A DNA stretch of 14,889 nt from Christensenellaceae bacterium (lineage in GTDB: Bacteria; Bacillota; Clostridia; Christensenellales; Borkfalkiaceae). The number at the start of each line of letters is the position of its first letter. Position 1 is the first letter of the stretch. This document shows positions 1 to 7,600 of this stretch, piece by piece. The stretch is taken from positions 1 through 14,889 of the forward strand of contig CAOMHR010000019.1 of NCBI GenBank assembly GCA_948482865.1, given 5' to 3'. Made by a program: the position numbers and the translations under genes. Under the pieces are notes generated by a model. It made no database searches. It saw only the letters and a program-made list of their open reading frames with translations, and was not told the origin of the DNA.

Positions 1-481
1 CTTCGCGCAGGCGGCATCTGTAAACGCGGTACATTACGGCGTACACCGTTTTAAAACAGAAAAACGAAAATACTATCGTCGCCGCGGCTGCAATGCTTTT
101 AAGGGCGTATTCGTTGTCTATAATTTCCAGCGCGCTCACACCTTTCCATGGCGCGAAAGGTATGTAAAGGGAGAGCGCTATCGTAATGTAAGCTATCCCT
201 TCGAATTTTATTTTCCTGTGGGTGCGGCGGTATAAAAAAGTCACCGCGCACAAAAATCCGCCTTCAAACAAACTTAAAAGGGTCATAATCCAGTTAAGGT
301 GTACCGCGGACGCGGCAACGTATAAAACGGGGGTGGCTATAATGTTGGTTCCGCATAACAGCATGGCGAAACAAAGACCGACCGACAGCGGAACGCCGTC
401 AATCGCCTTGTTCATTAAAACCATAGCCGCCGTATAGACGGCGTACATAATTACGCTTTTCAGATTGATTTTCAGGGGCAT
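1..481 (-). CDS. Polytopic membrane protein, N-terminal part (possibly SpoIIE-like)
   Basis: An open frame on the minus strand starts at the ATG at 481-479 and runs off the left edge without a stop, giving 160 residues of N-terminus. An in-frame TAA lies a few codons upstream and this is the first ATG after it. The protein is strongly hydrophobic, with several likely membrane segments (roughly residues 8-22, 28-45, 47-62, 68-88, 104-115 and 130-148). They are separated by a basic loop (RRTHRKIK, about residues 92-99) and followed by an Arg-rich stretch at the cut edge. Short basic loops between close-packed helices recall the N-terminal membrane domain of the sporulation phosphatase SpoIIE, but no PP2C catalytic domain is visible in the window, so the family is only a suggestion. 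It could be another polytopic membrane protein. It is divergent from the Wzz-like gene, with about 200 bases between them. No convincing ribosome-binding site precedes the ATG. Confidence 0.6.
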   Translation of the reverse strand, partial: MPLKINLKSVIMYAVYTAAMVLMNKAIDGVPLSVGLCFAMLLCGTNIIATPVLYVAASAVHLNWIMTLLSLFEGGFLCAVTFLYRRTHRKIKFEGIAYITIALSLYIPFAPWKGVSALEIIDNEYALKSIAAAATIVFSFFCFKTVYAVMYRVYRCRLRE

Positions 482-628
482 AGCTTCATTGTATACCGCA
501 GTATGTTAAATAATTTGTCTTTTAACAAAAAAAAATGTAAAAAAGGGTAAATTACCCGCCGTGTATAAATAAATTATCTTATAAAGGGTGATAATATTAA
601 AAAGAGTTTGAAAATTTTATAATACCGA

Positions 629-657
629 TTGACTTAATTTGTAATTTTGTGTAAAAT
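629..657 (+). promoter_or_regulatory. Sigma-A-type promoter for the Wzz-like gene
   Basis: TTGACT (629-634) and TAAAAT (652-657) are separated by exactly 17 bases, a near-consensus housekeeping promoter. Predicted transcription start is around 664, leaving a leader of about 25 bases before the ATG at 690. The surrounding 482-628 stretch is very AT-rich and holds no gene. It has a short GGGTAA/TTACCC inverted repeat at 545-557 of unknown meaning. Confidence 0.65.
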
Positions 658-679
658 TATGTCGATATAATTTTTTTAT

Positions 680-686
680 GGAAGGA
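680..686 (+). promoter_or_regulatory. Ribosome-binding site that decides the Wzz-like start
   Basis: GGAAGGA ends three bases before the ATG at 690, the right place for a Shine-Dalgarno sequence. The in-frame ATG at 678 overlaps this site and has only a run of T in front of it, so 690 is the better start. Confidence 0.6.
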
Positions 687-689
687 ACT

Positions 690-2087
690 ATGGAAGAAAA
701 TCAAAGGGAAGAAGGCTCGGTTTCTTTAAAGGATATTTTCAGCGTTATATTTTCACAAAAGTGGATTGCGCTTATAATTTTAATTGCGGTCACCGTTGCG
801 GGAACAGCGGGGATTTATTTCGGCTCTAACGCCAAAGATAAAACTTACAAAGTTTCGTTTGTGCTGACGCTGCCGGGTAGCGACGAGTACTCTGTGAATT
901 ACCAGTATCCCGACGGCACGGCGTTCCGCTATTCGGATATGGTTTCGCTTTCTACTTTAAAGAAAGTTAAAGAGTCAAGCGAAGATTTTTCCGGCGTTGA
1001 CGTTGACGCTATGGCGAAAAACGGAGACATTTTAATTTCGCGCGAAATTTCCGAAACAAAGACAAGCGCGGGCAATTCCACTTTTGAATCAACGTATACC
1101 ATTTCGGCAAAAGCGAGATGTTTCAAAAGTTTTGACGTGGCGCGTATGTTTATGCAGGCGCTGGCTTATACGCCCGGATATTATCTCTCGCAAATGAAAA
1201 TAGACTACAGCTATATAGCTATTGCGGAAAACGCTTCCGACTACGTTTCTACGGTAACCGTATTAAAACAGCAGCTTGACGACTTGTTGGAGCATTACGA
1301 AGATCTGATTGAAAGTTACGGCAACAATTTCGTGGTTGACGGTGAAAAGACGTTGCAGTCGTATATGCGCAATTTAAGCACCTATATAGAGACCAACAGC
1401 GAACTTGACAACCTTGTTACGCGCGCAAATATCGGCGGATATCTTAAAAATGAAAGTTGTATTTCAGATTTTGAGTCCCAGCTTAAACAGGCTGAAAACG
1501 ATTTGCAGGACTCGCAGACAACACTTAACAAAATGCTTTCGGGCACGGCTTCAGACCAGCCGTCCAGTCTTACCGCTATACAGATACAGTCTGATCTGGT
1601 AAACCAGTTTGCAAGAAAGGTTGAATATCTGGGAAACTATCTCGCTAACGCAAAGTTTGAAGACGGAACAGACTCGTCTTCGCAGGATTATACAGATTAC
1701 AGCAATGCGAAAGCGGCTTACGAAAAAGATTTAAACGCGGGAATAGCTTCCGTCGGGCGGTTTACCGACGAGCTGCAAAAAGTCACATCTACCGTTTATA
1801 AAAAACTGGAAGCGGTAAGTTTCACTTCCACGAATATAATAAACGTTGTCGGCGGTAAAAGCATAATCTGGTCGTTTGCGGTAAGTCTTGTCGCGGGACT
1901 GGTATTGTCTATGGTAATCGCTTACGCGGTCGGCGCGGCAAAGCTGACTAAAAGCAGGAAGCTGAAAGCGCAGCAGGCGGTTGCGGATACGCAGACGTTT
2001 GAAACGGAAGTTATCGCGCAGGCGGCTGTAACGGACGCGGAAGATAATAAGAAGGATAAAAAGTCCGCGGAAAAAGACGAAAAATAA
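690..2087 (+). CDS. Wzz-like chain-length determinant / two-helix envelope protein
   Basis: From the ATG at 690 (chosen for its ribosome-binding site; 678 is the longer alternative) this is 465 residues. It has the polysaccharide co-polymerase layout: a short cytoplasmic N-terminus, one membrane helix at about 25-46, a long extracytoplasmic part of about 345 residues rich in helix and coiled coil (notably about 200-300), a second helix at about 392-417, and a Lys/Glu/Asp-rich cytoplasmic tail. Members of this family set the length of surface polysaccharide chains, often with a tyrosine kinase. Two things are odd. The proline-rich stretch usually found just before the second helix is not seen, and no kinase, glycosyltransferase or flippase gene lies beside it, although the left side is cut off close by. 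It sits alone between its own promoter and a strong terminator. The role is inferred from topology; an unrelated two-helix envelope protein remains possible. Confidence 0.6.
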   Translation: MEENQREEGSVSLKDIFSVIFSQKWIALIILIAVTVAGTAGIYFGSNAKDKTYKVSFVLTLPGSDEYSVNYQYPDGTAFRYSDMVSLSTLKKVKESSEDFSGVDVDAMAKNGDILISREISETKTSAGNSTFESTYTISAKARCFKSFDVARMFMQALAYTPGYYLSQMKIDYSYIAIAENASDYVSTVTVLKQQLDDLLEHYEDLIESYGNNFVVDGEKTLQSYMRNLSTYIETNSELDNLVTRANIGGYLKNESCISDFESQLKQAENDLQDSQTTLNKMLSGTASDQPSSLTAIQIQSDLVNQFARKVEYLGNYLANAKFEDGTDSSSQDYTDYSNAKAAYEKDLNAGIASVGRFTDELQKVTSTVYKKLEAVSFTSTNIINVVGGKSIIWSFAVSLVAGLVLSMVIAYAVGAAKLTKSRKLKAQQAVADTQTFETEVIAQAAVTDAEDNKKDKKSAEKDEK

Positions 2088-2097
2088 ATTATAATTC

Positions 2098-2125
2098 AAG
2101 CTCCCTTGTAAGGGAGCTTTTTTTT
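2098..2125 (+). terminator. Rho-independent terminator after the Wzz-like gene
   Basis: A 9-bp stem, AAGCTCCCT (2098-2106) pairing with AGGGAGCTT (2111-2119), has a TGTA loop and runs into eight T (2118-2125). It lies 10 bases after the stop codon and separates this gene from the HelD unit. Confidence 0.92.
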
Positions 2126-2138
2126 GTAAATCCTGCTA

Positions 2139-2167
2139 TTGCTTTTTGTTAATCTTTGTGCTATACT
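2139..2167 (+). promoter_or_regulatory. Sigma-A-type promoter for the HelD-like gene
   Basis: TTGCTT (2139-2144) and TATACT (2162-2167) are 17 bases apart, just after the terminator of the upstream gene. Expected start is around 2174, giving a leader of about 15 bases that contains AGGA six bases before the ATG at 2189. It probably also serves the giant helicase gene downstream. Confidence 0.65.
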
Positions 2168-2188
2168 TAATATTCAGCAGGAATTTTT

Positions 2189-4558
2189 ATGACCGAATTC
2201 GAAAAACTTAAAAATTCAATAGAGCCGCATAAAATACCCGACAAAGAGTATTTTTTGGACTTACTTGACGGCGATAAACAGCGTGCGTACGAAGAAGAGC
2301 GTATTGCCGCGGTTATGGTTATGCTTAAAGTTTTGCATCTTAAAAAACTTCTTGCAAAAATTCAGTCGGCAAAGTCTGAGCGGCATTCGCTCAATTCCGA
2401 CCCAGAGCATAATGCCGAAAAGTACAGGCGGGTTCTGGAACTGAACGCTCAGATAAACTCGCTTAAAACTAAATTGCAGTCTTTTAAGCCCTTTTTTGAC
2501 GAGCCGTATTTTGCTCGTATGGATCTGGAAGACGGAAAGGACGGTTACAACAGTTATTATATAGGCAAGCGCGGCGACGAAGGGCTTGAAATAGTGGACT
2601 GGCGCGCGCCCCTTGCGAGAAAGTATTACCAAAAGAGCCTTACTTCTTTTTCTATTAACGAGTACGATTATAAACTGATTTTGCGCAGGGCTTTACGCAC
2701 GCAGAACGGAAAAATTCTGGACATTAAAAACGAGTATCTTTCTTTAAAAGATTACCTTACGCCCGAAGAGATAGGCGGCAGGGACGAAAGCATAATTTTT
2801 GACCCGTTTTTAAAGGATATTTTAAAAAGCCGCAAAGAGAAGAGCGAAATTACCGACATAATCGAAACTATTCAGGAAAAGCAGTTTGAAATTATAACTT
2901 TGCCCGAGCGGGCAGAGTTCGTCGTTCAGGGCGTTGCTGGCAGCGGCAAAACAATGATTTTGCTGCACCGCCTTTCATACATTTTATACAACAACGAAAA
3001 ACTGCGCCCTTCCGACGTGCTTGTGATTACCCCGTCGGACTCGTTCAACGCGTTTATAGACGAGCTGGCTGCAATTTTGGAGCTTGAAAAAGTTAAAACT
3101 TCAACGCTGGATAGTTATTTTTTAAAACTTCTGAAAAACGCTGGCGTGGATATTTCGCCTAAACTTGATTACTCGCAGCCTGTTTCCGACGAATTTCTGG
3201 GTTATATATATTCGGATAAATTCGTAACCGACGCGCGTAAAAAACTTGCCAAAATTTTTGACGGCGTTCACGGTATGTTCACTGCGGAAGGCTGCGTTGA
3301 AGTCGCCGCACAGGTTTCGGCGGCGTGCGCGCGGCAGGCGGAGCTGTACGAAATTATTAAAAACACGCAGTTAAGGGTAAGGCGTTGCGTACTCGGCGAG
3401 ATAAAGGAAAAAAAGGACGGCGGACTTTACTATACGAAGCAGTTCAGGTATATGTTCAACTGCGTGCTTGATGTAAAGGAATTTTTCGGTCTTTTCAAAG
3501 ACGGAAGAATGGAAGATTACGCCTATTTTTACAGACAGCTGCTGTCGTTTTATAAATCGATAAAATATTTGAGACGTTATTCCGAAAAAATCTGTCTTGC
3601 AGCAATTGAAGACTTAAACGAACTTATAAAGACGGTCGATAAAGAAATTTTTGATTTGCGGCGGTACAAGATAAACGTCGGCGGGGTGGAAACGCTGACT
3701 TACGCCGACAGGATAGACAAGCGCTTACAGTTGAAAGACGAAGCTGAAAAGACGCAGAAAAAGATAGAGAGCATACTGTCCGACTTTGCGCCGCTGCACG
3801 ACTTTGCCGACGTTATACGCGGGGAGAGCGATTTGGTCGCAATAGGCAAGTGCGAAACGACATATCAGCTTTTGCGTTATTTCTACCGCGAAACGGTAAA
3901 AAAAGCAAAGACGAAGTTTGGCGTGCCTACAAAAAAACTCTGCAAAACCGACCCGTTCGCGCTGTGCTTTCTGATGACGGAACTTGGTTTTGACCTGTCG
4001 CCGAAATACGCCTTTCTGTTCGTGGACGAAGCTCAGGATATTTCGCTTGCGGAATACGGCGTTCTGAAAAAGGTAAACGAAAGGGCTGCGTTCAACGTTT
4101 TCGGCGATTTGAAACAGAATATCACGTCTTTCCGCGGCGTGCAGGACTGGGCAAATCTCAACAGCACGGTTTACAACCTTAATTTAAACTACCGCAACAC
4201 CAACCAGATTGTGGAGTTTGTCGCAAATAAACTGGGTATCGATATGCAGGCGATAGGTTTTGACGGGGACGGGGTTGAAAAAATAGACGCTAAAAAGACG
4301 GGCGCATATCTTTCGGAAACAAACGGGCTTTGCGCGGTGATAGTGAGTGAAAACAGCTTTGAAAAATACAGGCGCAAGAGCTATAACGTACTGCGCGAGA
4401 CAGGTAAAATTTCAAAAACAAAAATCAACTATATGACGGTGTACGAGAGTAAAGGACTTGAATTTACCGCGGTGGCGGTGGCGGATTGCGATATGACAGA
4501 TAACGAAAAATATATTGCTTATACCCGCGCCCTTAAAAACCTTGCGCTTATAAAATAA
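2189..4558 (+). CDS. helD: HelD-like RNA polymerase recycling ATPase (UvrD-related)
   Basis: The protein is 789 residues, close to Bacillus HelD. HelD proteins are UvrD-related ATPases that bind RNA polymerase through an N-terminal coiled-coil arm and release stalled or post-termination polymerase from nucleic acid. Visible here are a helical, coiled-coil-like N-terminus (about 25-105), the characteristic PYFARMDL...YYIGKRG...VDWRAPLARKYY segment (about 106-148), and Walker A GVAGSGKT at 248-255. Walker B FVDEAQD follows, with D613 and E614, then motif III GDLKQN (639-644), a conserved NYRNT motif, ESKGLEF (753-759), and a final YTRA motif with R780 close to the C-terminus. The large insertion between Walker A and Walker B is typical of the family. 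AGGA precedes the ATG. The DUF4011 helicase follows after 71 bases without a terminator, so co-transcription is likely. The HelD-specific segment makes an ordinary UvrD/PcrA helicase unlikely; the residues that contact polymerase cannot be judged by eye. Confidence 0.85.
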   Translation: MTEFEKLKNSIEPHKIPDKEYFLDLLDGDKQRAYEEERIAAVMVMLKVLHLKKLLAKIQSAKSERHSLNSDPEHNAEKYRRVLELNAQINSLKTKLQSFKPFFDEPYFARMDLEDGKDGYNSYYIGKRGDEGLEIVDWRAPLARKYYQKSLTSFSINEYDYKLILRRALRTQNGKILDIKNEYLSLKDYLTPEEIGGRDESIIFDPFLKDILKSRKEKSEITDIIETIQEKQFEIITLPERAEFVVQGVAGSGKTMILLHRLSYILYNNEKLRPSDVLVITPSDSFNAFIDELAAILELEKVKTSTLDSYFLKLLKNAGVDISPKLDYSQPVSDEFLGYIYSDKFVTDARKKLAKIFDGVHGMFTAEGCVEVAAQVSAACARQAELYEIIKNTQLRVRRCVLGEIKEKKDGGLYYTKQFRYMFNCVLDVKEFFGLFKDGRMEDYAYFYRQLLSFYKSIKYLRRYSEKICLAAIEDLNELIKTVDKEIFDLRRYKINVGGVETLTYADRIDKRLQLKDEAEKTQKKIESILSDFAPLHDFADVIRGESDLVAIGKCETTYQLLRYFYRETVKKAKTKFGVPTKKLCKTDPFALCFLMTELGFDLSPKYAFLFVDEAQDISLAEYGVLKKVNERAAFNVFGDLKQNITSFRGVQDWANLNSTVYNLNLNYRNTNQIVEFVANKLGIDMQAIGFDGDGVEKIDAKKTGAYLSETNGLCAVIVSENSFEKYRRKSYNVLRETGKISKTKINYMTVYESKGLEFTAVAVADCDMTDNEKYIAYTRALKNLALIK

Positions 4559-4629
4559 AGTTTAAGTCAATAACTTATTGGTTATTAAAAACGTGTATTA
4601 TAAAAAAATTTAAACGGGATAAATTACTT

Positions 4630-7600
4630 ATGGCTACTAATTCGAAAACCAAAACCAGAAAAAAGCAGAACGACACAATAGAGCTGGAAGGCGAACTTTT
4701 AAACACGGTAAGTTACTCAACGTATTTTTGCCGTATGCCGCTTTTTACGTCGTTCAGAATTTTTAACCGCGCACAGGAAAATCTGCGCGGGTTAACCGTT
4801 TCTATAACGGGTTCAAACAATCTTATAATTCCGTCTGAAATCGCCGTGGACGAAATACCGCACGAAAGCAGTATGGAAATTTCGGCGGACAACCTGTTAA
4901 ACCCCAAATATCTTTCCGATCTGGAAGAAGTCACGACCTGTACCGTGCAGGTCAAAGTCGCTTGCGAAAACGAGATTATCTGCACGCTTAAAGCCAACGT
5001 TGAAGCGTTGCCTATAGATTACTGGAACGGGCTTTCGGGCAATGCCGAAATGCTTGCGTCTTTCGTCCGTCCCAAACTGGCGGACTGCCAGAAAATTCTG
5101 GCGGAAGCGGGCTTGCAGTTAAGAACCTGGGGCTATTCTTCGGATTGGTCGGGTTATGCCGGCAACGATAAAAACGGCGTAAGAAACGCCGCCGCCGCTA
5201 TATTTTCGGCAATCCGCAGGCTGGATATCGAAAGGATTGCGGGCAGCGATTTGACGCAGTCGGGTTCGGCGGGCGATATAAGTAAAATTTTGCAGGGCAA
5301 AAAGGCGACTCCGTTAGAGCTTGCACTGTTTGCCGCTTCCTGTTTTGAAAGTACCAAACTTAACCCCGTAATCGTTTTGGGCAAATCCAAAGTGGGCGTG
5401 GGTGTGTGGCTGTACGAAAGCTGTTTTTCATCCCCCATACAGGATGATATGACCGTTATCGAGCGGTACGTTGCCGACGGCGTAAACAACCTTGCCGTGT
5501 TTGACGCGGACGATTTATTCTCGCACAAGAACGCAAGTTTTACCACGAGCGAAGCGCACGTTGCTTCGTTTTTGAAGAGCGGCGCTTTTGAAATCTGTCT
5601 TGACGTCAAGCGTTGCCGTATAGGCGGAGTGTTCCCCCTGCCGTTAAAGGTAAAGACCGGTGCGGGCTACGAGCTTCTGGACGACAGGCAGCACTCTTAC
5701 AATGAAAAACCCACGTCCGTGATAGACGCGGGTAAATACGAGTTCGATAAAACTTTTTCAAAAGACAAGGGCTGGCAGCGCCGCCTTCTGGATTTGTCTT
5801 TAAAAAACAACCTTTTAAACTTCCGCTATCAGAAGGATTGCCTGCACGTTCTTTCGGCAAACCTTGCGTCGTTTTGCGAAAAGCTGGAAGGAAGGGAAAC
5901 TTTTACTCTGCACGCCAATAACGCGCAGATAAAGGACGCAACGTTCTTCGGCGGAGCGGGTACGAGAAACCTTGACGAGCTTGTTTCCGTAGAAATGAAG
6001 GCGGGGAAACTGCGCACCTATTCTGGCGCGGAACATCTGGCGGAAGTCGCTTTACAGCTAATAAGAAAAGCCCGTTCTGTGGAAGAAGAAACGGGTGCGA
6101 AGACCCTTTATCTCGCGTTCGGCTTTTTGAAATGGCACGGCGCAAACGAAAAGGAAGACAAGTACGCCCCCATAGCTTTGCTGCCCGTAAACGTGCGCCG
6201 TACAAAGTCGCAGACTATTTCGATAGAACTTGGCGACGGGTACGAAGTAAATACCACGCTGCTTGAATTTTTAAAACAGGAATTCGGCATAGACGTGCGC
6301 GGGGTGGAAGGCAAGGGTTTAAGCCCCAAAGAAATTCTGGCGGTGTTCCGTGCAAAGACGGCGAATATGAAGGGCTGGCTTGTGTACGAAGACGTATATC
6401 TTGCCCAGTTCACTTTTGTGCGCTACGCAATGTGGGCGGACGTCAAAAACAATATAAGCGAATACAGAAAAAATCCGATAATTGCAAGTTTACTCTCCAA
6501 CACAAACAAACTTTCCGAAAATAAACTTTCCGCTGTGAGCGAAGACGAGAGCGAACCTTGCGAAGTAATAACCCCGCTGCCCTGCGACAGTACGCAGTAC
6601 GCCGCCGTAGCCGAGTCAGCAAAGGGAACTACTTTCGTTTTGCACGGTCCCCCGGGAACGGGCAAAAGCCAGACTATAACCAACAGAATAGCAAACGCCC
6701 TTTACAACGGGCGCAGGGTGCTTTTCGTTGCGGAAAAGCAGGCGGCGTTGCAAGTCGTTAAAAAACGCCTTTCCGACATAGGCATAGGCGAGTTCTGCCT
6801 TGAACTTCATTCGGGCAAGTCTGCGGACAAGGGCGAAATTATCCGCAGTATAGAAAATACTCTGTCGTTGACCGCAGGCGAAGACGGCGGCAAGTTCGGC
6901 GGCGCGGGCGAAAGAATAAAGGAAGTGCGCAAAAGTTTAAAAGCGCCCCTTGACGCGTTGCTTAAAAAGCGCAGGCTGGGTGTATCCGTTTACGAAGCGA
7001 TAGTTTACTATCTGCAAAACAAGAGCGCGCCCGAGCTTGTAAATATCGAAACAACTTTTTACGACACTCTTACCAAGGAACGCCTTGAAGAGTGCGAAAG
7101 TATGCTTATAACCGCGCAGGCTGCCGCGCAGGAGTGCGGCGGGGTTCACCGTTCGCCCTTTTCGGGGGTGAACCTGACTTCGTGCGACGCGGCTACCAAA
7201 AACGCCGTTCTCTGCTCGGCGGAAGTCGTGCTTGCGGAACTCAAACACCTTAAAAATTATCTGGGGCTGTTCCTTGATACTTTCAACCAGCGAGTAAGCA
7301 CCTTTACTTACAAAAAATTAGAGAGTCTTATTGAAATTGCTTCCATTTTAAAGAGCGACGAGCTATCTGAATTTTTCGAGTGCGAAGAAGAAGAGTTTTA
7401 TAAATTCTATAACGCGAATTTGCGGTACGACAGCGAAGCTAAGCACTGGCTTACCAACTTCCGCACCCTGCCCGAAATTTCGAAATTTGCGCCCTATATT
7501 GAAAGCGAGCTTGACAACTGGGGTGAAAATTACCGCTCATCAAAAATTCTTCTCGCCGTGTTGAAGCGCATAAACCGTTGCTCGCCCAAATCGTTGAAAG

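Noticed and set aside
222..437. Open frame of 71 codons on the plus strand near the left edge
   Set aside because: It is opposite the hydrophobic minus-strand membrane gene, whose frame is open over the whole 481 bases; no ribosome-binding site is seen.
545..557. Short inverted repeat GGGTAAATTACCC upstream of the Wzz-like gene, considered as a second site for the Xre regulator
   Set aside because: The half-sites are in the opposite order to the CTACCC...GGGTAG operator, only 6 bp long, and too far from the -35 box to argue for control.
4575..4604. Possible promoter for the giant helicase gene (TTATTG at 4575-4580 with TATAAA at 4599-4604)
   Set aside because: The -35 box is poor and AT-rich sequence makes such matches common. 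A secondary promoter cannot be excluded, but it is not good enough to list.
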